DNA of 64,000 bases from Heliocidaris tuberculata (GCA_025618425.1 CM046836.1:13373703-13437702); one strand, 5' to 3'. Numbered from the stretch's first letter, positions 27,801-35,591 are shown. A program made the numbers and translations. Notes: generated by a model from the letters alone, not told the origin.

Positions 27801-29126
27801 GTCACAGTGTCACACCAACGAGGCTGTTACTAGACCGACAACAGGCCGAACAAAAAAACTCATATTACCCGCCCGTGTATAAGCCAAAATTTTGTCGGTT
27901 TTTAAGTATTGATTTATCGATTACGTGACGTTTTTCCGAAGATTCATAATTCCGAAGTCTCGTTATTCCGAAGGTTATTATATTGGAGCGCCTTGAGCAC
28001 CATTCATGGTGGATATGAGCGCTATATAAATATCCAGTATTATTATCATTTGTATTTCCGAGGGTTCGTTTAGTCCGAAGGTTCGTTACTCCGAAAATGA
28101 AAAAGGATTCATAATTCCGAAAATGTAATAGAGCGATATACATCACTTTGGAGAACCTTCGAAATTATGAACCCCATTTCATTTTCGGAATTACGAACCC
28201 TTTACCATTTTCGGAATTATGAACCTTCGGATAAACGAACCTTCGGAATAGATAATGGAACTATGAATCTTCGGATTAATGCGACAAATGTTCGGAATTA
28301 TGAAGCCTATTTTATTTTCGGAATTATGAACCGCCTAGTATATGGCAATTTTGTTTTCCAGAACTACAGAACTACAAACCTTTGGAAAAACGAGTACCCC
28401 TCCCCCCCCCCCTCAATTTAATTCTGTTTAAAGGTTTTGTATAGATGTATTTTTTCCCCTGTAGTTTAGCAAAGAACAAAGAATCACCATATTCATAAGC
28501 TTCATATTTCATAAGCTTTTGTTCTGTTTTATTTTGTTTTAAACCAAAATTCAATTTTACATTATTGTCATCTATATCATTTACAATTAATGTATCGTTT
28601 CGATTAACGATACTACTATAAAAATACAAGCTGAAAAGTCAAGAATCAAAATTATAAATTCGGCGACAACCGCATGGAATTACTTTGAAATTACTATACA
28701 GTTATGAATATGTCTACGAATTTATAAGAATTCTGTTCTTTTCTCGGAAAACCATTATTTTCCGCTTAACTCTAAACGTTGATCATATATTGAAAAGTGC
28801 AGCTATTTTTTCATACAATGAATTAGTATACAGTTATCAGGTAAAATTTGAAGAGGTATCTTTACACACATCCATGTGCCTGACTTTCTCCGCCTACCGC
28901 TTCTTTAAAAGGAACGCAATTCCAGTCTGAATAGTTAAACAAAGTATAGTATACGATAACAGCATTCCAAATAATCATGCTGAAATGGAAAATTTGAGAT
29001 AAATTGTAGCATACACATAATGTGCTCTCTTTGATACTCACTTGATTCGACCAGTAAGGTTGCAAATACGAAGAGGATGAGTTTGAAAGTCCCACTTTCC
29101 ATGTTAAATTGAAAGGCTTTCTCCAT
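332..29126 (-). CDS. SRCR / discoidin / EGF multidomain secreted or surface protein (5' part of gene)
   Basis: Spliced model, in transcript order: 29126-29042 signal peptide, optional 23305-23249, 16686-16354 SRCR, 14124-13816 SRCR, 12883-12690 + 11110-10955 + 8580-8427 F5/8 type C, 6057-5923 laminin-like EGF, 4395-4282 EGF, 448-332 EGF; the rest lies left of the window. Every exon has AG/GT borders. All module boundaries are phase 1; the two introns inside the discoidin domain are phase 0. SRCR domains bind polyanions, microbes or proteins, discoidin domains bind lipids or glycans, and EGF arrays act as spacers, so a pattern-recognition or adhesion role is inferred, not shown. No transmembrane segment is seen in the part present, so secreted versus membrane-anchored is unknown. 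I cannot name an orthologue. The 12 kb first intron could hide further exons. Confidence 0.85.
645..935 (-). repeat. tRNA-derived SINE
   Basis: Read on the minus strand it has a tRNA-like head with an RNA polymerase III box B (GGTTCGAATCC) near 865-880, a conserved body (AGGTAAATGGGTACCTGGCAG), and a TTATTA-type 3' tail. Same family as the copies at 8.7-9.3 kb and 12.0-12.35 kb. It lies in an intron of the SRCR gene in the sense orientation. Confidence 0.8.
1271..1551 (+). repeat. 15-bp minisatellite (TTGCTCCGCCGACAA-like)
   Basis: Degenerate tandem units of about 15 bases, consensus near TGCTCCGCCGACAAT. Because the unit is a multiple of three without stops it leaves long open frames on both strands (repeating CSADN, APPTN and LSAEQ). 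These frames lack other coding signs, so it is called a repeat. Confidence 0.8.
2545..2870. repeat. Inverted-repeat element with poly-C/poly-G ends
   Basis: A C-run/G-run followed by tatgtctcattgatgcc is matched at the far end, in inverse, by cctcaatgggacatacc and another C-run; inner parts (catccgcgcccatga / tcatggacgcggat) pair too. This looks like a small non-autonomous transposon; no coding capacity. Confidence 0.55.
3500..3745 (-). repeat. Inverted, diverged copy of the 15-bp minisatellite
   Basis: Units such as ggagcaattgtcggcgg are the reverse complement of the array about 2 kb upstream, but more diverged and spaced. With its partner it forms a large inverted pair inside one intron. 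Confidence 0.6.
4282..4395 (-). CDS. Calcium-binding-type EGF module exon
   Basis: 38 codons; the split codon with the previous exon gives D-I-D-E-C, the calcium-binding EGF start, followed by SNPC, GTC, YTCDC, GYTGISC. Six cysteines in EGF order. Phase 1 at both ends; donor GTAAGT. Confidence 0.92.
4640..4945. repeat. Small dispersed element ending in CCTCCGCC / GGCGGAGG
   Basis: Bounded by tacctccgcct and gggcggaggca in inverse orientation, with an internal gacggacggacgga run. Typical of a short non-autonomous DNA element; no ORF. Confidence 0.45.
5217..5570 (-). repeat. SINE 3' fragment with expanded TTA microsatellite tail
   Basis: Bases about 5,440-5,570 match on the minus strand the 3' body of the window's tRNA SINE (TTGAATGCTTGAGCGCC, GGCTAAAGCC-like). 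The adjoining (ATA)n/(ACAATA)n run on its 3' side is best read as its tail, grown to about 210 bases. Long Ile/Tyr/Leu-only frames here are artefacts of the repeat. Confidence 0.7.
5923..6057 (-). CDS. Laminin-type EGF-like module exon
   Basis: 45 codons carrying eight cysteines: NC, PC, TC, TC, NC, FFC, DTC, GASC. The first six give a compact EGF knot, and the extra CDTCVAGFWGASC loop is the laminin-type extension. N-linked sequons (NCS, NAT, NCT) are dense. Phase 1 at both ends; acceptor TTTGCAG, donor GTAAAA, somewhat weak. Confidence 0.85.
6299..6480 (+). repeat. Purine-rich simple repeat
   Basis: A C-run is followed by A-rich CAAA units and then GAAA/GGAAA tracts. Low-complexity Lys/Glu/Arg frames across it are not genes. 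Confidence 0.8.
8427..8580 (-). CDS. F5/8 type C domain, exon 3 of 3
   Basis: Encodes the C-terminal part: VFTGNRD, PLPDPKVCRFVRLLPMTWYRHISLRMEIYAYG. The family's usual terminal cysteine after LR.E..G is absent (YAYG), matching the missing N-terminal cysteine. Phase 0 entry and phase 1 exit restore the phase-1 register used by the EGF exons; donor GTAGGT. Confidence 0.92.
8740..9330 (+). repeat. tRNA-derived SINE interrupted by a hAT-like MITE
   Basis: Plus-strand SINE: tRNA-like start, degenerate box B (GGCACGAATCC), body AGGTGAAGTAAATGGGAACCTGG, and a TTA/TCA tail. It is split after ggactgcgaac by the MITE at 8780-9043 and resumes after a duplicate of ctgcgaac. Confidence 0.85.
8780..9043 (+). 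mobile_element. hAT-like MITE (CAGGGGCGGCGC ends)
   Basis: Terminal inverted repeats CAGGGGCGGCGC / GCGCCGCCCCTG, flanked by an 8-bp duplication CTGCGAAC at 8772-8779 and 9044-9051. The 8-bp duplication and CAGGG start fit non-autonomous hAT elements. The interior is A/G-rich with no transposase. Confidence 0.85.
9475..9520. repeat. (AT)n microsatellite
   Basis: A continuous run of AT dinucleotides. Confidence 0.95.
10955..11110 (-). CDS. F5/8 type C domain, exon 2 of 3
   Basis: Encodes the central strands of the discoidin fold: VDLLTTYNISGVATQGR, WVTSFKVACSTDG, ITFDIV, with the family's IQVDL / V.GV.TQGR / YVTSYKV signature spread over this exon and the preceding one. It is 52 codons, phase 0 at both ends, with acceptor TTAAAAG and donor GTATGT. 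Confidence 0.93.
12030..12355 (+). repeat. tRNA-derived SINE
   Basis: Plus-strand copy with box B GGTTCGAATCTC, body AAATGGGTACCTGG, GCGCTATACAAGAA and a TTATTATTATC tail. Antisense to the host SRCR gene, in the intron before the first discoidin exon. Confidence 0.85.
12690..12883 (-). CDS. F5/8 type C (discoidin) domain, exon 1 of 3
   Basis: Encodes the N-terminal part of a coagulation factor 5/8 C-terminal domain: TPLGLESGAIPDSSLTASS, ARLNL, AWSASYNDASQWIQ. The start of this family is normally a cysteine a few residues before PLG; here there is Val/Thr and no cysteine. Phase 1 entry, phase 0 exit; donor GTAAAC, acceptor TTAACAG. Confidence 0.92.
13664..13729. repeat. (AAAT)n microsatellite
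   Basis: About 16 tandem AAAT/AATA units directly downstream of the second SRCR exon. Confidence 0.95.
13816..14124 (-). CDS. SRCR domain exon 2
   Basis: A single 103-codon phase-1 exon encodes a canonical SRCR domain: VRLISG...GRVEVWYNGIWGTVCDD, AHVICRSLGY, YFGQGSGHIWLDNVHCTGNE, IFDCPHNGIG, SCRHYEDASVVC. Six cysteines occur at the usual spacing. It joins upstream through a split codon completing VRL and downstream into the discoidin domain through a split Gly codon. The acceptor is CTCTCTGCAG and the donor GTAAGA. Confidence 0.93.
14316..14568. mobile_element. hAT-like MITE, CAG(G/A)AGCGGATC family
   Basis: Ends cagaagcggatctag and ctagatccgcccctg form terminal inverted repeats enclosing G-runs, A-runs, T-runs and C-runs. 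Only a TTAGC match flanks both sides, so the target duplication is imperfect. Related by its ends to the element at 23.78-24.17 kb. Confidence 0.6.
15085..15410. repeat. Foldback repeat of TTCATAATTCCGAAAATGAA units
   Basis: Four to five direct copies of a unit near TTCATTATTCCGAAAATGAA on the left are answered on the right by reverse-complement units (tttttggaattatgaac). The same motif fills 27.93-28.39 kb. Confidence 0.75.
16128..16279. mobile_element. Foldback MITE (GGGCCCTCTTGCAT ends)
   Basis: About 152 bases that fold on themselves over most of their length: GGGCCCTCTTGCAT / ATGCAAGAGGGCCC ends and internal TTGCGTTTAA arms, around a central tgattggttg. Possible CAG direct flanks on both sides. 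Confidence 0.8.
16354..16686 (-). CDS. SRCR domain exon 1 (with His-rich expansion)
   Basis: One exon encodes a whole scavenger receptor cysteine-rich domain: VVDGSNSREGRVEVY, WGTVC, ILCRSLGF, YFGEGTGAVLLDDVDC, NCS..GIG..SCGHSEDIGVRC. Six cysteines are present and the single-exon, phase-1 layout is typical of group B-like invertebrate SRCR exons. The first inter-cysteine segment is 20 residues instead of the 12 in the next SRCR exon, because of a GHHGGHHGGH insert from a 12-bp tandem repeat. N-glycosylation sequons are present (NES, NCS, NNS). Confidence 0.9.
17581..17725. mobile_element. Foldback MITE (GGGCCCGTTGCACAAA ends)
   Basis: Near-complete inverted repeat with ends GGGCCCGTTGCACAAA, internal TTGCGTTTGA arms and a central cagccaatcag. 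Flanked by CTG on both sides. Close relative of the element at 16.1 kb. Confidence 0.85.
18540..18572. repeat. Poly-T run
   Basis: Long homopolymer T tract with nothing around it to mark it as a retroposon tail. Confidence 0.7.
18896..18965. repeat. Near-perfect 70-bp palindrome
   Basis: Arms of about 34 bases meet at TATATATA with no loop (ACACAA..CGGAGA..TTCGAATTTAAGGCTGAATA and its inverse). It is preceded by an (AT)n/(GTAT)n run. Confidence 0.85.
19225..19430. repeat. GATGATAAT-type trinucleotide microsatellite
   Basis: ATG, ATA and ATT triplet runs, producing a long Met/Ile-only frame that is not coding. Confidence 0.9.
22917..23062. mobile_element. Inverted-repeat MITE with ATAGAGGGTTC ends
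   Basis: Ends tatagagggttc / gaaccctccata, then long arms gctggatgacataacaat / attgttatgtcctccagc that pair up to tgcacaggttt. No ORF. Confidence 0.7.
23249..23305 (-). CDS. Candidate Thr/Pro-rich linker mini-exon
   Basis: A 57-base stretch lies between a TTTCAG acceptor and a GTATGT donor and reads open in the phase-1/phase-1 frame needed between the signal-peptide and first SRCR exons. It would encode 19 residues rich in Thr and Pro (TTTESP..., STTPPYT), like O-glycosylated linkers. Its size and phase would let it be skipped without a frameshift. Support is only splice motifs, frame and composition, so it may be chance. Confidence 0.4.
23334..23499. repeat. Two tandem copies of an 83-bp unit
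   Basis: The unit starting agacacactctgtgactct is repeated once head to tail with few differences, ending gtcatcag both times. It abuts the candidate mini-exon. Confidence 0.85.
23778..24167. mobile_element. hAT-like MITE (CAGGGGCGGATCCAGGA ends) with G-runs
   Basis: Ends caggggcggatccagga and tcctgaatccgccactg are inverse of each other, and GTCGCTAT is duplicated at 23770-23777 and 24168-24175 (8 bp). The interior has two internal direct copies of a ccagccctccaaaagtcgct unit, each followed by a long G-run. Confidence 0.85.
26430..26693 (-). mobile_element. hAT-like MITE, second copy (CAGGGGCGGCGC family)
   Basis: Ends caggggcggcgcc / gcgccgcccctg, flanked on both sides by TGATCATC (8 bp). 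Opposite orientation to the copy at 8.78 kb; pyrimidine-rich interior on the plus strand. Confidence 0.85.
27935..28395. repeat. TTCATAATTCCGAAAATG foldback repeat, second locus
   Basis: Several direct and inverse copies of attcataattccgaa / ttcggaattatgaa, interrupted near 27,975-28,050 by a SINE 3' tail piece (gcgctatataaat ... attattatcatt). Confidence 0.7.
29042..29126 (-). CDS. Exon 1: signal peptide
   Basis: Starts with ATG and encodes 28 residues plus one base. A short polar N-terminus is followed by a hydrophobic core (LILFVFATLL) and a small/polar end (VES), a typical secretory signal. A second in-frame Met at residue 9 would give a more compact signal, so the start is uncertain by eight codons. 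The donor is GTGAGTAT. The phase-1 end matches the phase-1 start of both the candidate linker exon and the first SRCR exon. Confidence 0.75.
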
Positions 29127-29210
29127 GAAAATGAAATTTAGATATTGGCAGTGATCATGACTGGACTAGAGTAACGTCTCTTATGAGGAGGCATTCTGTC
29201 GATATCTAAT

Positions 29211-29217
29211 TTTTATA
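29211..29217 (-). promoter_or_regulatory. Probable TATA box of the SRCR/discoidin gene
   Basis: TATAAAA reads on the minus strand about 85 bases before the first ATG, which would place transcription start near 29,180 and give a 5' leader of about 55 bases. That leader would hold one short upstream ORF starting in the gatcatgac context near 29,156. Position fits a core promoter; no other element was identified. Confidence 0.5.
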
Positions 29218-29219
29218 GA

Positions 29220-30053
29220 TGTTAAATTGGAATGATAAATCCTTTGTTATTCTTATTATTGGTTGACGTTAATTCGATATTCAGTTGTGATGAATAACAT
29301 CAAATAAAGGGTTGGCTTCACAAAATATATAATTCTAAATTAGGGTAACAAAACCTTTCCTAATGTAGGTACTTGTTTTCACATCCTTGTATGAACCAGT
29401 TTCTTGATATCATTTTTCAAAGAGAAATTGACATACTGTTATATTTTGATACAAATACAGAAAAATTGAAGAAAAAAATTGCGCAATCCAAAACGTAGCT
29501 GACAGAAAACTTTATGACATCTATCATCACACTTTCTTTATTCGACATCGCAATGAAAGAAATATCAGAAAAATGACTTTAAAAACGGGTTTAAAAAGTC
29601 GCCTTGAGAAGACAAATCGATCCTATTCAGATCAGTTCTATGTTACCACTTTCTGATTTCATTATGCAAGTTGTAAAATCATTTTAATTGCAGTGTAGCC
29701 CGAGTAAAGAATTGTATAGGGTGAAGCATTCATGAGTCATTGTCATTCACAATAGAGAGAGACTGATTGAATATAAAAGCATTAGCTGGATTGCTGACCT
29801 TGCATGCTCTCTTTTTTAATGTGGCAAACTAGGTTTATTTATCATTTTTATGGGACTGACATCATTATTGAACAAGGTTGAAAAGTTGCAGATAATTTGC
29901 GAATAGCATATTTCCGAAGTTTGCAGATATGAATCATAATTGGTTAAAAGTTATAAAAATCTTTACAAAAAAGCAGCAACATTCAACAATGAAGGTTGCA
30001 GGAATCGCATGATCTACTTTTTTTTTCTTCTGCATTTTGTTTGTTTCCTCCAA

Positions 30054-30084
<31 letters not shown>

Positions 30085-31384
30085 CTCACTCTCCCTCTCT
30101 GTGTTTTTCACCTCTGTCATTCTCTATCTTGATTTAGACTGACTTGCTGTATGTCTTCAGGTCTTGTGTAAGTTTTTGTTTTTGTTTTCATGTACGTAAG
30201 AGAGACAAAATAAACATTTCACTGTGTCCCACTTTGCGCTACTTGTCGAAGTACACCAATGATCTCACAAACATATTATGAACAGCGAACTTTAATAATT
30301 CACACTTAATTCAAAATATATTCAAGTTTGCTGGTCTTATATCACCATTAAATTTAGTTTACAAAATTAATGACGCAGTAAACCACCTAGGCAAAATAAA
30401 AATTAGTGTAAATGAATGGCAGGTAGGCTGAGAAAAAAGTATCTGAGGCGGCAGTCAAATATTTAGAAAAGTGAGGTGCATTTAATACGCTTATGTCATT
30501 TTTATTTTTCGCCGCCTTTTTGGGTGATTATTTCTTTCTTTTTTTTCTGTTTGTTGTTGCTGCTGTGCTGTGTTAACTTTTTCGTTTTAAGCGGTTCATA
30601 TCATAGGTCCATGTGCTTACTTTTTTCTATGGGACACATGGGCGCAAATCCAGGGGGACAGGGGAACATGCCCCCTTTCTTTTTGAAGATAGGCGAATGT
30701 CCACCCCCCCCCCCTTGAATAACTTTTTTTTTTTGCTTGTCAGAGAATTTTGGAGGAAAACTAGACCCCAAAAACGTGTTAACCTTTTTTTTTGTTTGTT
30801 TGTTGTTGTTTTTTTGTCAGAAAAAAAAAATTCCAGACATTTAGGACAGGTGCAAAAGTTAAATCATGTGGTGACTCCCCCCCCCCCCCCCGAATTTCAA
30901 AATGGATTTGCGCCACTCATCACAGGATTTTTTACAACAGAATTCCCAATGGCAAATACAAATCCACACTATTCTGTCAAAATCCATGTCATTTTCATCA
31001 AACTTTCCAGATTTGTAGAGAAAAGTATACTGAAGGAGGAGAAATTTTTAAAAAATAAAATAAAAAAGGGGGTGTCCATGTACTTATTTTTGTGCTTGCA
31101 GCGCCCTCACGTGTCTTAAGGAGTCAAAAACTTGCAAAATTCGCAAAAAAATGGCTGGAAACCTATCTGGGAATGGGATGGGTGTAAAATAATGCTACTG
31201 TACATTGAAAATCCATGTTCTTTATTTTCATCAAACTTTCCAGATTTGTAGAGAAAAGTATACTGAAGTAGGAAAAAGTTTGAAAAAAAGGGGGGTCCAT
31301 GTCCATGTCCATGCAATTTTCAATTTTCAATATTTTGAAAGCAACTTTTTCGCTCGGTCGCTACGCTCCCTCGCCTATTTATAG
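29220..31384. other. Gene-free region upstream of the SRCR gene
   Basis: AT-rich, with a (CT)n run near 30,053-30,110. At 30.64-31.1 kb there is a G/C-run-bearing sequence of hAT-like appearance (cgcaaatccagggggac), whose 3' part is followed by a partial duplicate (ttccagatttgtagagaaaagtatactgaag at about 31,008 and 31,229). No gene seen. Confidence 0.5.
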
Positions 31385-33648
31385 TTATAAGCTGTATCAG
31401 AAAATTGAAACGTAATAAATCACCTGGTAATGACTCTATAATAAATGAAATGTTGAAAGTGGAGCAATACTTTTTCTCCCCTTTGCTTGCAAAACTGTAT
31501 AACCTCATTCTTACAAGTGGATACTTTCCCGATAGTTGGTCAGTTGGACTGATTAAACCCTTATTGAAAAAAGGTCCAGCAGACGACCCTTCGAATTACA
31601 GAGGGATTTGCTTATCTAGTCATTTGGGCAAATTATTCTGTTCAGTTCTAAATCAACGTTTGGTAAAATGTATAGAAGCTAAACAGATGTATAAACCAAA
31701 CCAAATTGCATTTAGGAGTGGTTTTAGGACATCGGATCACATTTTCGTTTTAAAAACGATTGTAGATAAATACATTGTACATAACCAAAATGGTAGCAAG
31801 AACGGGCTATATATTTGTTTTGTCGATCTTAAAAAAGCTTTTGATAGTGTATGGAGAGAAGGTCTTTTGTATAAATTATTAGAGCTGGGTATCGGGAATA
31901 AATTTTACAGTGTTATAAAGAATATGTATTCAAAATGCAATCTATGTGTAAAATTAAATGAGGGGTTGACTCAAACTTTCCGTACAAATATTGGAGTTAA
32001 ACAAGGTTGTGTAATCAGTCCTACTCTCTTTAATATATTCCTGAATGATATCCCCGATATTTTTGATCGAGAGAAAAGCAGTCCCGTAGAGTTGAATGAA
32101 AGAATCCTTAATTGCATTATGTATGCAGACGATATTGTTCTTTTTTCAACTGCCAAAAAAGGAATGGAACATTGTTTGGACCAATTGAATGAGTACTGCA
32201 AGAAATGGAAGCTGGAAATTAATCATTCTAAAACCAAAATTATGGTGTGTAATAATAATTCAAGGAATTTAATAAAAGAAAACTTTTGGATGAATGGGCA
32301 TATTCTTGAGAATGTAAAAGAATTCAAATATCTCGGGATTGTAGTATGCAGTAATGGCTTGTTTAAGCAAGCTACAAAACATTTAGCCGATAAAGGAAGA
32401 AAAGCCCTTTTTAAATTATACAAATCGTTTGGCAAATATACTCCTAACATTAAAATTTCTACACGCTGCTTTGATAGTATGATCAAACCTATTTTATTAT
32501 ACGGATCGGAAATATGGGGTAGTACAATGGTCTGCAGCAAGCTCTTCTCAGAACAAGCAAACAAAACAAAACTATATTTCAAACCGAATTTCGAAAAAAT
32601 CCATCTTCAATGGTGTAAACATATGCTTGGTATGAATCGCAAAAGTAGTAATATCGGCGTTATTGCTGAACTTGGAAGATATCCTCTTATTATTGAGGTT
32701 TTAATTAACACTCTTAAGTACTGGATAAGAATGCGTAATATTGATCAAGATACTATATTGTATGATAGTTATATTGAAAACAAACAACTCTATGAAATCA
32801 AGGAGCATTGCTGGTTAAGAAACATAAAAAAGATTTTAGATACCGTAGACATCTGTAATGATATAGAAATGTGTGAACCAGATGATGTACAAATGACGCA
32901 AAACGACTTCGTCTCCCACTGTGAGGGTAAGCTACAAGATATATTTGATAACCAAATAAAACTTGATCTTTTCCATGATAAAAACAATGGAGAGGGTAAC
33001 AAATTGCGGACATATCGATTATTCAAAACTTCCATCAACGAAGAAAAATATCTAAAAATTCTTACTGATAGAAACATAAGACAAAACATCTGCAAACTTC
33101 GCATAAGCTCACATAACCTACCAATTGAAAAAGGAAGATATCATCGCCCTCACAAAATACCAGCGAATATACGTTTTTGTGAAGAATGTAGTATGCAAAC
33201 AGTAGGAGACGAATTCCATTATGTCATGCAATGTGATAAATTTAGAATAAGAAGAGAAATGTTTTTTGATAATCTTAAAGCACTCAATGATAACTTTGAA
33301 AACATAAACAGTTTGGAGAGATTCATATTTATAATGTCACTAAAAGAAGACGATCTCATAAAAGAATTTGCCAATTTTTTGCGATATACTATTGATCAAC
33401 GTGGTAACCTTTAAATTGTTTATTATTAGACATATCTATATATAGTATAAGTATATGTATATAATTCTTTTAATGGCTCTTTTTCTCATCACCTTACACT
33501 ACTTGTACATAATCTGATAATTTATATTTCATGAAAGAGCATGTCTAGTTGATCAATTATGAGTATTTTTGTTTGTTTGTTTGTTTGTTTGTTTTGAATG
33601 CTATACTCACGATATATTGTTCTGTTTTTGTCATGACTAAGTTACTCC

Positions 33649-33679
<31 letters not shown>

Positions 33680-33780
33680 GTTCTTACTATTAATGTTATA
33701 TTCGAGCAAAATATTGATGGATATGTCAATGAAGTTCAATGAATAAATACATACATACATATGTAGAAAAAAGTCATACT
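31385..33780 (+). mobile_element. 5'-truncated non-LTR (LINE) retrotransposon
   Basis: Begins abruptly inside the coding region next to an unrelated dispersed repeat (cgctcggtcgctacgctccctcgc). It carries the reverse transcriptase part and C-terminus, and is followed by about 360 bases of 3' sequence with a (TTA)n run. The endonuclease half is missing, as expected of 5' truncation during target-primed integration. Clade not certain. Confidence 0.85.
31405..33414 (+). CDS. LINE reverse transcriptase, uninterrupted partial ORF2
   Basis: 669 codons without stop or frameshift. Reverse-transcriptase blocks appear in order: KSPGNDSI (start), LIKPLLKKG...NYRGICL, FRSGFRTSDHI, FVDLKKAFDSVW near residue 139, GVKQGCVISPTLFNIFLND, and catalytic YADD at residues 240-243, then KTKIM and FKYLG. 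Near residue 592 a C-x2-C-x9-H-x4-C zinc-knuckle-like motif occurs, as in the C-termini of many LINEs. The frame opens at TTG, not ATG, and stays open upstream to the truncation, so there is no native start. RT copies retrotransposon RNA at nicked DNA; without an endonuclease this copy should not move by itself. It lies between genes. Confidence 0.92.
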   Translation: MKRNKSPGNDSIINEMLKVEQYFFSPLLAKLYNLILTSGYFPDSWSVGLIKPLLKKGPADDPSNYRGICLSSHLGKLFCSVLNQRLVKCIEAKQMYKPNQIAFRSGFRTSDHIFVLKTIVDKYIVHNQNGSKNGLYICFVDLKKAFDSVWREGLLYKLLELGIGNKFYSVIKNMYSKCNLCVKLNEGLTQTFRTNIGVKQGCVISPTLFNIFLNDIPDIFDREKSSPVELNERILNCIMYADDIVLFSTAKKGMEHCLDQLNEYCKKWKLEINHSKTKIMVCNNNSRNLIKENFWMNGHILENVKEFKYLGIVVCSNGLFKQATKHLADKGRKALFKLYKSFGKYTPNIKISTRCFDSMIKPILLYGSEIWGSTMVCSKLFSEQANKTKLYFKPNFEKIHLQWCKHMLGMNRKSSNIGVIAELGRYPLIIEVLINTLKYWIRMRNIDQDTILYDSYIENKQLYEIKEHCWLRNIKKILDTVDICNDIEMCEPDDVQMTQNDFVSHCEGKLQDIFDNQIKLDLFHDKNNGEGNKLRTYRLFKTSINEEKYLKILTDRNIRQNICKLRISSHNLPIEKGRYHRPHKIPANIRFCEECSMQTVGDEFHYVMQCDKFRIRREMFFDNLKALNDNFENINSLERFIFIMSLKEDDLIKEFANFLRYTIDQRGNL

Positions 33781-33789
33781 GCAGAAATT

Positions 33790-35560
33790 CTGTTCAATTA
33801 AAATTGTCCTGTCTTAAGAAAAGAATAAAATGTTGAATGATTATGTAATATGCTTCAAAACATGCTCTAGGTGGCTGTGTTCCCATACTCTCCTAAGGAT
33901 GTTTTGCATAAATAGCCCCATAGTCGTACGAGGCGGGGGCTGCAGCACCCCCACATTTTTATAATAAATGGTTTTGCAAGGTGCCCGAATACCCTCATAT
34001 TTTGGTAGCGAGGTGCCTGAATATCCTCATATTCGGGCAGCGAAGATGCCAGTATATGCAATTTCTATACATTTACAATACCCCCAAAGAATAAAAATAA
34101 GCCTATTTCAGGTGTAAGGAGGGATGATGAAAAACAGTGGATGATTACAGTGCTTCAAATATTGCATTTTTTTTTTTTTTTTTTTTTTTGTAATGAAAAA
34201 TTCTAAACCTCGCACTTTGGAAATATCAATGAATATGGAAGAAAATTAGAGGGTATGTGCTCGGTCGGACTGGGGGTGGCAGGGCTGTAAGCAGGTAGAA
34301 AACGTTTGAGATGGGGCCCCTTAGAGTGTTTGTCCCCTCCCCCATAAAAAAAACAAACAAACAAAAAACGGATGGAACCCTTTCAGCGCGCCTGTTCATG
34401 ACTATTTCAAATATATAATCGTCACGGTAACGACATAGGCTATAATTTTCTATATTTTTCGTACAAGGAGTGCTTTAACAGTTCATGTGACAATCAAACG
34501 AACCCTTTCGAGCCAGTGTATAATGAGAAGGAAATTGGAAGTCGTTTTACGTGACATTTTACTCATAATTCTATTTTTTTTTTAAATAGATATACTGCTC
34601 ATGTCTTTGAATGTAGAAATAATTATCATTAGACATATGGCATAAACAAATGATTCTTCAGCATATATTTGACTTTCTTTCTCCAGCTTTCTTTTTGTGC
34701 TAAGTCAGTGTACAAAAATGGGAGGTAGATGACCATGGCTATGAATTCCACAGGACATCTATCTTTAATTTGTTCCTATACAACTAAATTTGCATATAAA
34801 AAATTCATGAACGTTATCTGTCACTTCAAGCTACTAGTAGTTAACATTTGGTATATATTTCACAGGTACACAATTATTGATTTCATCTATATTTACCAGG
34901 TTCTTCTTAATGCGCACACTTAGCGAAATTGATCACTTCTCTTTGAAAATAGTATTAACATTAAACTAGCTTCAATAGAAGACCTGCCATGCTTGTATAT
35001 AGGGAACGATGTCGTTTCAAAACAATAGGCCTTCTTTATCATTTGAACCAATTAGACTTGACAACGATAGACGAATTAAATCTTGAGAACTTTGAACTGC
35101 AGTTTTTACACCCTTGGTAATATATCATGAAGTCCAGGTATAGTAGACCTATAGTAAAACTGGAAAACAATAGGAAGTTGATGTTTAAGGCACCATGATT
35201 TTGAAAATTTCTTTGACCGGGCCATCATTTTCAGTGTTTGTCTTATTGCATATATGCACCCTTGCCAATCATTGGATTACGATCATGTCTGCTAAATCTT
35301 CTATATTTGCATACATCAGCATTTCAAAATTATTCTCAACAACATGGGAACTTAAACTGATAGGAGAGACAAGCTCAAACTTTCATAAAAATATCCCCCC
35401 CCCCCCCCCCCCCCCGACCCCAATCATGCCCCCGGCCCGAGCGCCCCGATATTCGATTACGAACGATAGATGCGGAACGATAGATGCGGAACGAAAGGAG
35501 CAATTATCAACAAACCGCGTCGTTGCCTTACCTTTTTCAAAGAAATTATAAGAACAACAT
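33790..35560. other. Intergenic region upstream of MOSMO
   Basis: Contains a ctgcagcaccccc repeat fragment near 33,950, a poly-T run near 34,170, and a poly-C run at about 35,395-35,415. Just after that are two tandem copies of aacgatagatgcgg. The last 130 bases probably include the MOSMO promoter and 5' leader, but no TATA box was recognised. Confidence 0.5.
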
Positions 35561-35564
35561 TTTG

Positions 35565-35576
35565 ATGGGGACGTAA
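35565..35576 (+). promoter_or_regulatory. Possible minimal upstream ORF before MOSMO
   Basis: ATG GGG ACG TAA lies 15 bases before the MOSMO start codon. If inside the 5' leader, it is a three-residue upstream ORF that could lower initiation. The transcription start is not known from sequence. Confidence 0.35.
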
Positions 35577-35591
35577 AATATATCAAAGGCG

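Larger units (their letters stand above)
16687..29041 (-). other. Long first intron of the SRCR/discoidin gene
   Basis: About 12 kb between signal-peptide and SRCR exons. It holds the MITEs, microsatellites, palindrome and candidate linker exon listed separately, plus degenerate dispersed repeat sequence (20.6-22.8 kb, 25.6-25.9 kb) with the recurring ctcggtcgctttgctccctcgc motif. No further domain-coding exon was recognised. Confidence 0.6.
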
